Part shown: one piece after another, positions 1-5,174 of the stretch
Position numbering within the stretch: position 1 is the first letter of the stretch
Layout: the number at the start of each line of letters is the position of its first letter
NCBI GenBank assembly: GCA_023260935.1
Contig: JALQTL010000261.1
Span: 1 to 5,174, forward strand
Direction: 5' to 3'
DNA length: 5,174 nucleotides
From: Paracoccaceae bacterium
GTDB taxonomy: Bacteria > Pseudomonadota > Alphaproteobacteria > Rhodobacterales > Rhodobacteraceae
Notes under the pieces: model-generated
Database searches by the model: none
What the model saw: only the letters and a program-made list of their open reading frames with translations
Told to the model about the DNA's origin: nothing
Made by a program: the position numbers and the translations under genes

Positions 1-495
1 GCCGTCGTCTACAAGATGAAGGCCAGTTCCCTGCTTGATGCCGAACACCTGCTTTTCGAAGACATGTTCCTGATCTCGGCCGCCGATGCGCCGCGCATCG
101 GGCAGCCCGACAGCGTGACGATGGCTGAGCTTTCGGCTGAAGAACTGGTTCTGCCGGGCGCGCCGCACGGGCTTCGTCTTCTGGCCGAGGATGCTGCGGC
201 CCGGGCTCAGGTCACTCTGAACGTCGCGATGGAAGTCGAGACGCTTCCCACGATTTACGGCCTTGTGGGCACGGGCGGGCTGCGCACGATCCTGCCGCTG
301 GCCGCGGTCAAGCAACAGCTGCGCGAGGGCCGTCTTGTGGCGCAGCGCATCGTCGATCCGGTGATCAGCCGCGAGCTGATCCTGGCCTACGCGCCGCACC
401 GGGCCGCCGCGCCGGTGACCAAGGCGGTCGTGCGGCTTATCAGAAGCAAGATATCGGAACTTGTCCGGTCGGGCGTCTGGGACGGACGCCTTTAA
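1..495 (+). CDS. LysR-family transcriptional regulator, C-terminal part (5' end outside window)
   Basis: The frame is open from base 1 to the TAA at 493-495, giving 164 residues. The ATG at 16 is internal, because the reading continues upstream and the fragment lacks a DNA-binding domain. What remains matches the effector-binding domain of LysR-type regulators. A stretch reading LFEDMFLISA is followed by PGAPHGLRLLAEDAAARA, a leucine- and glycine-rich segment around GTGGLRTILPLAAV, and a terminal helix ending SGVWDGRL. The PHGLR...AAARA...LPTI...ILPLAAV pattern resembles the Nac/Cbl-like branch of LysR proteins common in Proteobacteria. That assignment is from memory of the family. The winged-helix N-terminus (about 130-150 residues) must lie upstream. 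The gene ends 29 bases before an ene-reductase gene on the same strand, so the two may be co-transcribed, and the regulator may control that operon. Its effector cannot be told from this sequence. Confidence 0.88.
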   Translation, partial: AVVYKMKASSLLDAEHLLFEDMFLISAADAPRIGQPDSVTMAELSAEELVLPGAPHGLRLLAEDAAARAQVTLNVAMEVETLPTIYGLVGTGGLRTILPLAAVKQQLREGRLVAQRIVDPVISRELILAYAPHRAAAPVTKAVVRLIRSKISELVRSGVWDGRL

Positions 496-513
496 CCGGC
501 ACAGAACAAGGAC

Positions 514-518
514 AGGGA
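514..518 (+). promoter_or_regulatory. Ribosome-binding site of the ene-reductase gene
   Basis: AGGGA lies 6 bases before the ATG at 525. A second purine-rich motif, AAGGA, sits at 508-512 but is less well spaced. The 29-base gap after the LysR stop codon leaves little room for a separate promoter, which favours transcription from upstream. Confidence 0.6.
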
Positions 519-524
519 ACAATC

Positions 525-1706
525 ATGACCGAAGCCTATCCGACGCTCTTTTCGCCCGTGACGCTGGGGCGGGTCACCTTGCGCAACCGCATTGCCATGG
601 CACCGCTGACCCGGCAGATGGCCGATGCCGATGGCACCCCGACCGACGAGATGGTCGCCTATTATGCGCGGCGCGCGCGGGGCGGTCTGGGGTTGATTGT
701 GACCGAAGGCGCCTATGAGCAGGATGCCTTTCAGTCTCGGGCCTATCTGTCGCAGCCCGGTATCGCCAATGACAGGCATGTGGCGGGGTGGAAGCGTGTC
801 TGCGACGCGGTGCATGAGCATGGGGCCAAGATCATCATTCAGCTGATGCATGGCGGGCGCGTCTGCGACCCGCGCGTCCTGAACGGAGAACAGCCCGTTT
901 CGGCCTCGGCGACGCAAAGTGACGGATGGACGCTGTACACCGACACCGATTACGAAAAGCAGATTCGCAACATTCAGGGCGACTGGCCCAAGGTGACCTT
1001 CCCGCAGGCCCGGGCGCTGACGGTCGAAGAGATCCATGCCATAGCCGATGGCTTTGCGGAAGGTGCACGCCGCGCGGTTGCAGCCGGGGCAGACGGGGTC
1101 GAGGTGCATGGCGCGAACGGCTATCTTCTGTGGCAGTTCATTACGCCAAAGACCAACCTGCGCACCGACGAATTCGGCGGCAGCCCGGAAAACAACGTGC
1201 GCTTTGCCCGTCTTGTTGGTGAAAAAATCCGCGCGGCGATCGGGCCGGACAAGCTGTTGGTGCTGCGCCTTTCGCAAGACGGGGTCGACGATTTCGTCGG
1301 CGCTTGGCCAGATGGCACCGCCTATGCCGCGGCGGTGGGCAAGGCCCTTGCGGACAGCGCCTATGATGCGCTGCACTGGGCAAGTTTCAATTATATGGAC
1401 AATCGTTTTCCCGAAGACCCGACCCCCATGCCCAGCGTGTTGCGCCGCGCCTCGGGCAAACCCCTGATCACCAATGGCGGCATCGCCGATGGCGAGCAGT
1501 CCGAGGCGGCGCTGACCTCGGGGGCGGCGGATATGGTGGCCATCGGGCGGCCGATCTTCGCCCATCCTGATTGGGCCTATATCGTGCGTTCGGGGGTGCC
1601 CTATCCATGGCTGCCCTTTGACCGTAAATATGTGATCCAGCCGCCGCTTGATTTCGGTCATGCTTATCCGACGGGTCTGGTCGATCCACACTGGCCACAG
1701 CCCTGA
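525..1706 (+). CDS. Old Yellow Enzyme-family NADH:flavin oxidoreductase (ene-reductase)
   Basis: This 393-residue cytoplasmic protein is an FMN-dependent TIM-barrel oxidoreductase. The family uses NAD(P)H to reduce activated C=C bonds in enones and related compounds. Visible motifs are LFSPVTLGRVTLRNRIAMAPLT at the N-terminus, with Thr29 where classical OYEs carry the flavin-tuning Thr. IIQLMHGGR follows at 104-112. The active-site block is HGANGYLLWQF from 195, giving His195, Asn198 and Tyr200 at the spacing of His191/Asn194/Tyr196 of yeast OYE1, followed by RTDEFGGSPENN. Arg248 lies in a LRLS motif. The FMN-phosphate motifs are ITNGG (315-319) and AIGRP (339-343). The length suits a single-domain OYE. 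The iron-sulphur and second nucleotide-binding domains of 2,4-dienoyl-CoA reductase are absent. A Met (108) occupies the position I align with Trp116 of OYE1. The start is supported by the Shine-Dalgarno sequence and the full N-terminal motif. The substrate is unknown; the adjoining hydratase suggests an unsaturated acid or acyl-CoA. Confidence 0.93.
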   Translation: MTEAYPTLFSPVTLGRVTLRNRIAMAPLTRQMADADGTPTDEMVAYYARRARGGLGLIVTEGAYEQDAFQSRAYLSQPGIANDRHVAGWKRVCDAVHEHGAKIIIQLMHGGRVCDPRVLNGEQPVSASATQSDGWTLYTDTDYEKQIRNIQGDWPKVTFPQARALTVEEIHAIADGFAEGARRAVAAGADGVEVHGANGYLLWQFITPKTNLRTDEFGGSPENNVRFARLVGEKIRAAIGPDKLLVLRLSQDGVDDFVGAWPDGTAYAAAVGKALADSAYDALHWASFNYMDNRFPEDPTPMPSVLRRASGKPLITNGGIADGEQSEAALTSGAADMVAIGRPIFAHPDWAYIVRSGVPYPWLPFDRKYVIQPPLDFGHAYPTGLVDPHWPQP

Positions 1707-1712
1707 GAGGGA
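1707..1712 (+). promoter_or_regulatory. Ribosome-binding site of the hydratase gene
   Basis: GAGGGA fills most of the 9-base gap between the ene-reductase TGA (1704-1706) and the ATG at 1716. The GAGG core is 5 bases from the start codon. So tight a junction suggests translational coupling of the two enzymes. Confidence 0.7.
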
Positions 1713-1715
1713 ACC

Positions 1716-2540
1716 ATGACCGACTATTCCGACTGGATCGGCCGGGGCAGCGTCCGCCACGATCATGTATCCGAACGTCTGGTCGATCAGTTCCGTGCAA
1801 CTCTGCCCGACCTTCTGGCCAAGGCAGAGGTGCCTCTGGGCTTGTTCTGGGCGCTGTCGCCCGATGCCCTGCCGCCCGCAGAGCTGGGCCGCGACGGGCA
1901 TCCAAGGTTGGGCATCACGCTGCCGGAACTGCCATTGCCGCGCCGCATGTGGGCGGGGGGAGAGGTCCGCTTCCTTGCCCCCCTGCTGATCGGCGACAGG
2001 GTAGAGCGGGAAAGCCGGATTGAACGAATCGAACCGAAACAGGGGTCGACCGGGGCGCTGATCTTCATCTCGGTCAGGCATAACTATCGTGTCGGCGGGC
2101 GCGAGTGCATCAGTGAACGGCAGGATCTGGTCTATCGGGCCGATCCAGTGCCGGGAGAGCCCGCCCCGACCTATCCGGCCGCCCCCGATCTTGGCACGCC
2201 GGTCGCCGATTTTCCCCTTGTTTCCGATCCGGTGCGCCTGTTCCGCTTTTCCGCCATGACCTTTAACGGCCATCGGATCCATTATGATGCCGATTATGCC
2301 CGGCAGGTCGAAGGCTATGGCGGGCTTGTGGTCCATGGCCCACTTCAGGCCGTCGCGATGATGAACCTTGCCGCGCAAGTTCTGGGGGGTGTGCCTTCGG
2401 TCTTTTCCTATCGCGGCCTGTCACCTTTGATTGCCGGGCAAACAGCCACGGTTCAGGCGCATCATGACGGTGACTGGCTGGCACTGCGGGTGGTCCGGCC
2501 CGGCGGCCCGGTTACGATGGCGGGACGCGCAAGGGGCTAG
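1716..2540 (+). CDS. HTD2/MaoC-family double hot-dog acyl-CoA hydratase (mesaconyl-C4-CoA hydratase-like)
   Basis: This 274-residue protein has the layout of the FAS1-dehydratase/HTD2-type enzymes, which hydrate or dehydrate acyl-CoA thioesters such as mesaconyl-C4-CoA, itaconyl-CoA or 3-hydroxyacyl intermediates. The first hot-dog repeat (about residues 10-140) includes PRRMWAGGEVRFLAPLLIGD, a common signature of this group, and ends near ISERQDLVYR. A proline-rich linker (about 143-165) leads to the second, catalytic repeat. It begins FSAMTFNGHRIHYDADYA (178-195), the hydratase motif with Asn184, His186, His189 and Asp191, followed by YGGLVVHGPLQA (201-212). The length matches the family (roughly 270-290 residues). 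It is in an apparent operon with the ene-reductase, 9 bases downstream. The exact substrate is not readable from sequence; mesaconyl-CoA hydratase is the closest named relative I recognise, and a fatty-acid or aromatic-pathway role is also possible. Confidence 0.86.
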   Translation: MTDYSDWIGRGSVRHDHVSERLVDQFRATLPDLLAKAEVPLGLFWALSPDALPPAELGRDGHPRLGITLPELPLPRRMWAGGEVRFLAPLLIGDRVERESRIERIEPKQGSTGALIFISVRHNYRVGGRECISERQDLVYRADPVPGEPAPTYPAAPDLGTPVADFPLVSDPVRLFRFSAMTFNGHRIHYDADYARQVEGYGGLVVHGPLQAVAMMNLAAQVLGGVPSVFSYRGLSPLIAGQTATVQAHHDGDWLALRVVRPGGPVTMAGRARG

Positions 2541-2560
2541 GGGCCCCGCACCTTACCCCT
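2532..2560. terminator. GC-rich palindrome between convergent genes, possible weak bidirectional terminator
   Basis: The two convergent stop codons (2538-2540 and 2553-2555) are 12 bases apart. The junction holds GGGGCCCC at 2540-2547, nested inside AGGGG (2532-2536) paired with CCCCT (2556-2560). An alternative stem pairs GGGGC (2533-2537) with GCCCC (2543-2547) around a 5-base loop. No T-run follows on either strand, so it is not a canonical intrinsic terminator. It may only slow polymerase, or it may be chance in GC-rich DNA. Confidence 0.25.
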
Positions 2561-3512
2561 GTTGCCGCGCCAAGACCTCGGCGCGGAAGCCGGTGGGTGT
2601 CTGGCCAAACATTGCCTTGAACAAGCGCGAAAATTGCGCCTGATCGGAAAATCCAAACCGGTATGCGATATCCGACATCTGGCCCGGGCTTGGCATCATC
2701 AGCAGGTCGCGCGCCGCACGCAGGCGCTGTTCGCGCACGAATTGCGACACGGTGCAATTCACCTCGGCGAAAAGCTCATGCAGGTAACGCTTCGATATCC
2801 CTACCGCGTCGGCGATGGCCTCGGGCGAAAGATCGGGGTTGGACAAATCCTTCAGGATCACCGCCTCGGCTCGCCTGCGATGCGCCTCGCGCACCGATGA
2901 TCCCGCGCCCTGTTCGACGTCGCTGGTGCGGTCGAGCGTCAAGGCCAGCAGCTCCACCAGATGACGGGCAAGAACGGCCCCGCTGAACGGGTCACTGGCC
3001 CCTTGTGCCTGTATCTGTTGGGCCATAGTGGTGAACAGCGACCCGATCCCTTCGCGCCCGTTGAAGACCAGCGCGCAATACCGGTCAGGATTGCGAAGCT
3101 TGGTTGCCAGAACGGACTTGGCGATCTTGAGCACGCACAGATCATTCGCCCCGGAATAGGAGAAGCGATAGGGTTCATCGCCGCGCTCAAGGATGAAACC
3201 ACCCGGGTCGCAGCGCACCTCGCGGCCAAGCTGGCGGAAATCCACCGGCGATTGGCGGGGAATTGTGATCAGGTATTCTTCTTCGCTTGAAACTGAAATG
3301 TGGTGCCGATGGCGTTCATACTGCACGGGTTCGGTGCGCAACCGTGACAGCGACACATCGCCGACCGTGCCCAGTTCCAACCGCCCCTCGAAACGCGCCG
3401 CATCCCGGAACGTCAGGTCAAGCGGAAAATAGGCATCGGCAATCACGGCATTCCAGTGGCTGGCGCGGGCCGAGGCGGGCAGTCTGTCCGTGCTGTGCAG
3501 CCTGCTGGTCAT
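2553..3512 (-). CDS. AraC-family transcriptional regulator (cupin-like sensor plus AraC HTH)
   Basis: This gene encodes a 319-residue regulator. The first roughly 190 residues look like the AraC_binding_2 sensor type found in FeaR-like activators: SHWNAVIADAYFPLDL near the start, then ISVSSEEEYLITIPRQ, PGGFILERGDEPYRFSYSG and DLCVLKIAKSVL. The C-terminal 100 residues are the double helix-turn-helix domain: SPEAIADAVGISKRYLHELF (about 229-248), then DIAYRFGFSDQAQFSRLFKAMFG with TPTGFR (about 280-310), the classic AraC signature. I chose the ATG at 3512 because AAGGG lies 9 bases upstream. The in-frame ATG at 3542 would add 10 residues, lacks a Shine-Dalgarno sequence and sits only a few bases from a predicted transcription start. 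The gene is divergent from the hydantoinase B gene across a 320-base gap, the usual arrangement for a regulator of the neighbouring catabolic operon. The inducer is unknown. Confidence 0.92.
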   Translation of the reverse strand: MTSRLHSTDRLPASARASHWNAVIADAYFPLDLTFRDAARFEGRLELGTVGDVSLSRLRTEPVQYERHRHHISVSSEEEYLITIPRQSPVDFRQLGREVRCDPGGFILERGDEPYRFSYSGANDLCVLKIAKSVLATKLRNPDRYCALVFNGREGIGSLFTTMAQQIQAQGASDPFSGAVLARHLVELLALTLDRTSDVEQGAGSSVREAHRRRAEAVILKDLSNPDLSPEAIADAVGISKRYLHELFAEVNCTVSQFVREQRLRAARDLLMMPSPGQMSDIAYRFGFSDQAQFSRLFKAMFGQTPTGFRAEVLARQQG

Positions 3513-3521
3513 CGTCAAAGA

Positions 3522-3526
3522 CCCTT
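3522..3526 (-). promoter_or_regulatory. Ribosome-binding site deciding the araC-type gene start
   Basis: On the minus strand AAGGG lies 9 bases before the ATG at 3512. The alternative upstream ATG at 3542 is preceded by ATTGAACCGCG, which has no purine-rich ribosome-binding motif. This favours the shorter protein. Confidence 0.6.
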
Positions 3527-3551
3527 GGATTGCTGGGTTCATCGCGGTTCA

Positions 3552-3579
3552 ATGATTGACTTTGTTGGGCCGGAGTCAA
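3552..3579 (-). promoter_or_regulatory. Candidate sigma-70 promoter for the AraC-family gene
   Basis: On the minus strand TTGACT (3579-3574, five of six matches to the -35 consensus) is followed after 16 bases by AATCAT (3557-3552, four of six matches to the -10 consensus). Transcription would begin near 3545, giving a leader of about 30 bases to the ATG at 3512. Both elements overlap the inverted repeat, so a protein bound there could block or modulate this promoter. It is predicted from pattern only. Confidence 0.35.
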
Positions 3580-3580
3580 T
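3555..3580. repeat. Perfect 7-bp inverted repeat, candidate operator
   Basis: ATTGACT at 3555-3561 and its reverse complement AGTCAAT at 3574-3580 are separated by 12 bases, so the arm centres are 19 bases apart, close to two helical turns. That places both arms on one face of DNA, as expected for a dimeric regulator. The arms are AT-rich in GC-rich surroundings. The left arm is 42 bases upstream of the chosen AraC start. AraC-family sites are more often direct repeats, so the binder may be another protein. By rough estimate a repeat of this length and spacing has about a one-in-three chance of arising somewhere in such a region. Confidence 0.4.
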
Positions 3581-3822
3581 TCCGCAATGCAAGACAGTTA
3601 TGCTGTATCGCGCTGGCCGGTGGCTTTCCGCCTGTTCAGTGCACGGGGTGACAAACCATTGTGCGCCCCGCGACAAGACGGACACCCCGCAACGGGTCAA
3701 CCTTGCACCCAAGAACAATCAGAAGGCCGGGATTCGGCCGACACAGGGAGTTGCATCGTCAGGCACCCGCGCCATTGGTCGCGGCGATGATGCGCCCGTG
3801 TCTCAGTCCCCGGCGACAACAC

Positions 3823-3827
3823 GGAGG
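3823..3827 (+). promoter_or_regulatory. Ribosome-binding site of the hydantoinase B-type gene
   Basis: GGAGG, a perfect Shine-Dalgarno core, lies 5 bases before the ATG at 3833. This fixes the start of the gene and suggests efficient translation. Confidence 0.8.
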
Positions 3828-3832
3828 TTGAA

Positions 3833-5174
3833 ATGGCCAAGCGAAACGTCGATCCGATCACGCTGTCCGTCGTGCGGGGCGTGCTCGAGACTACCCAGCG
3901 AGAAATGACACTCGCCCTTGAACAGACCGCACGATCCTCGGTCTTCAATCTGGCGCATGATTATTCGACGGCCCTTTTCAACCAGACGCCCGAGATGATC
4001 CTGCAAGGGCAGGACATCCCGATCCACCTGGGCTCCCTGATCCCCGCGATGAAGTCGGTGGCCAAGTATTTTGAGGGGGACATCCATGATGGAGACCTGA
4101 TGCTGCACAACGATCCGTCCTATGGCGGGTCGCACATCATTGACACCTGCATGTATATGCCGGTTTTCTACGAAGGCGAACTGGTGTTCTGGACCGTTTG
4201 CAAGGGCCATCTGACCGATATCGGTGGCCCGGTTCCGGCAGGCTATAACCCCAACGCAACCGAGATCTACGCCGAAGGCCTGCGTATTCCGCCGGTGAAG
4301 ATCTGGGACAAGGGCAAGCCGCGAAACGATGTGCTGAACCTTCTTTTGTCCAACATGCGGGCTCGGCGGGATCAGGAAGGTGATTTCAACGCCCTGATCG
4401 GCGCCTGTCAGGTCGGCGCGCGCAACCTGAAACGGCTGATGGACAAATACGGCAAGACGGTCGTGCAGGATTGCATTGCCGAGCTTCTGGACATGGCCGA
4501 ACAGCATATGCGCAGCCTGATTGCGGAAGTGCCCGATGGCACCTATACCGGCACCGCGATCCTTGAAGATGCCGGCCACGGCTATGGCGATTTCGAGATT
4601 ACCGCGACTGTCACGATCAAGGGCGATGGCTGCCATATCGCCATCAGCAGCCCGCCGCAGATCCCCTATTTCATCAACAGCTACGAAGGTAACAGCCATT
4701 CCGGCGTCTATCTGGGGCTGATGATGTTTGCGCAGTTGCCGCCGCCCTACAACGAGGGTCTATACCGCTGCGTCACCACCGACATGGGGCCGAAAGGAAC
4801 GCTTTGCAATGCGAAATCCCCCGCGCCGCATATGAACTGCACCACCACGCCGATGGAGACGCTGACCGATGCCGTGCGCCTTGCTTTCGAACAGGCTGCG
4901 CCCGCCAAGGTTTCGGCCAGCTGGGGCCATGCCAACGGCTGCAACATCGCCGGCTGGGACAAGCGGCATGACGAGGAATATGTGACGATGGTGCTGGCCT
5001 CCATCATCTCGGGCGCTGGGGCCACGGCACAGGCTGACGGTTGGCACGCGGTGGGGCCGGAGTGCTGTTTCGGCGCGCTGACCTCGGGCGATATCGAGAT
5101 GCTGGAACACAGCTACCCGATCATCATCCATCGTTATTCGCTGATGGAAGACAGCGGTGGCGCAGGCAAGAACC
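3833..5174 (+). CDS. Hydantoinase B/oxoprolinase-family protein (3' end outside window)
   Basis: This open frame starts MAKRNVDPITLSVVRGVLE and runs through 447 codons to the window edge without a stop. It belongs to the HyuB family, the subunit that works with an ATP-using HyuA-type partner in N-methylhydantoinase, 5-oxoprolinase and caprolactamase, and in related form in acetone and acetophenone carboxylases. Family marks are ARSSVFNLAHDYSTALF (33-49), GDLMLHNDPSYGGSHIIDT (87-105), KGHLTDIGGPVPAG (124-137), EGLRIPPVKI (148-157), PDGTYTG (234-240) and the late SGDIEMLEHSYPI block (418-430). His126 and Asp129 form the HxxD pair that I recall as metal ligands in the acetone carboxylase alpha subunit. 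Family members usually run past 500 residues, so roughly 100-150 are missing. It appears to be the first gene of a rightward operon divergent from the AraC-type regulator. A HyuA-type partner is not in the window and probably follows. The substrate cannot be assigned. Confidence 0.92.
   Translation, partial: MAKRNVDPITLSVVRGVLETTQREMTLALEQTARSSVFNLAHDYSTALFNQTPEMILQGQDIPIHLGSLIPAMKSVAKYFEGDIHDGDLMLHNDPSYGGSHIIDTCMYMPVFYEGELVFWTVCKGHLTDIGGPVPAGYNPNATEIYAEGLRIPPVKIWDKGKPRNDVLNLLLSNMRARRDQEGDFNALIGACQVGARNLKRLMDKYGKTVVQDCIAELLDMAEQHMRSLIAEVPDGTYTGTAILEDAGHGYGDFEITATVTIKGDGCHIAISSPPQIPYFINSYEGNSHSGVYLGLMMFAQLPPPYNEGLYRCVTTDMGPKGTLCNAKSPAPHMNCTTTPMETLTDAVRLAFEQAAPAKVSASWGHANGCNIAGWDKRHDEEYVTMVLASIISGAGATAQADGWHAVGPECCFGALTSGDIEMLEHSYPIIIHRYSLMEDSGGAGKN

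Larger units (their letters stand above)
3513..3832. other. Divergent intergenic regulatory region between araC-type gene and hyuB-type gene
   Basis: These 320 bases contain no gene that I can support; the short open frames crossing it have no family features. It must carry promoters for both flanking genes. The end near the AraC gene holds the 7-bp inverted repeat and the promoter-like elements listed separately. Elsewhere I see only a short hairpin, GGCCG/CGGCC (3725-3739), and a widely spaced CGGGGTG/CACCCCG pair (3644-3650 and 3683-3689), neither convincing in GC-rich DNA. I find no clear sigma-70 or sigma-54 promoter for the rightward gene, which fits an activator-dependent promoter with weak core elements. 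The rightward leader is probably long enough to hold further regulatory sites. Confidence 0.6.

Noticed and set aside
492..2378. A 628-codon open frame on the minus strand opposite the ene-reductase and hydratase genes
   Set aside because: It is antisense to two genes with full family motifs. Its translation has no recognisable domain and is rich in Gly, Arg, His and Pro, as expected from GC-rich codons read backwards. Long antisense frames are common in such genomes.
3556..3561. Plus-strand TTGACT as a -35 box for the hydantoinase B-type gene
   Set aside because: At 15-18 bases downstream there is no acceptable -10 element (for example ATTCCG at 17). It would also give a leader of more than 230 bases. 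The same dyad makes a better promoter on the minus strand.
3644..3689. Widely spaced inverted repeat CGGGGTG / CACCCCG
   Set aside because: The 32-base spacer and G/C-only core make chance the simplest explanation, and it has no clear link to a promoter.
3725..3739. Short hairpin GGCCG-GGATT-CGGCC in the intergenic region
   Set aside because: The stem has only five base pairs, all G/C, with no T-run or conserved riboswitch-like surroundings. It is likely by chance at this GC content.
3456..3908. Plus-strand open frame of 150 codons crossing the intergenic region
   Set aside because: It overlaps the 5' ends of both real genes in other frames, has low-complexity composition and no ribosome-binding site that I could see, so it is not supported as a gene.
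3803..4699. A 298-codon minus-strand open frame opposite the hydantoinase B-type gene
   Set aside because: It has no family motif and lies entirely across a conserved HyuB coding region and its ribosome-binding site, so it is a shadow frame.

Overview
This 5.2-kb window is GC-rich and densely coded. It looks like chromosomal accessory-metabolism DNA from an alphaproteobacterium, probably Rhodobacteraceae (Paracoccus/Rhodovulum-like). That placement rests on the G/C-ending codon use, the style of the proteins and the gene families, not on a phylogenetic marker. There are no rRNA or tRNA genes, no insertion-sequence or CRISPR features, and no signs of gene decay.

Left half (1-2540, plus strand): three tightly spaced genes. 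The first is the 3' end of a LysR-family regulator, with only the effector-binding domain present. It is followed after 29 bases by an Old Yellow Enzyme-type, FMN-dependent ene-reductase (525-1706). After 9 more bases comes an HTD2/MaoC-type hot-dog hydratase of the mesaconyl-C4-CoA hydratase kind (1716-2540). The spacing and ribosome-binding sites suggest one operon: a regulator plus two enzymes that could act in turn on an unsaturated acyl or acyl-CoA intermediate, one reducing a C=C bond and the other adding or removing water.

Middle (2553-3512, minus strand): an AraC-family activator converges on the hydratase gene with only 12 bases between the stop codons. A GC-rich palindrome covers the junction. 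Its best start is at 3512 (319 aa), where there is a good Shine-Dalgarno sequence, not at the upstream ATG at 3542.

Right (3513-5174): a divergent intergenic region of 320 bases holds a perfect 7-bp inverted repeat overlapping a plausible araC promoter. It is followed by a hydantoinase B/oxoprolinase-family gene (3833 to the window end, 447 codons, cut off at its 3' end). This layout suggests that the AraC protein controls a hydantoinase, lactamase or carboxylase operon whose partner subunit should lie just beyond the window.

Nothing here is clearly a previously undescribed system. The points most worth checking are the ene-reductase/hydratase pair, the unknown substrate of the HyuB operon, and the candidate AraC operator.
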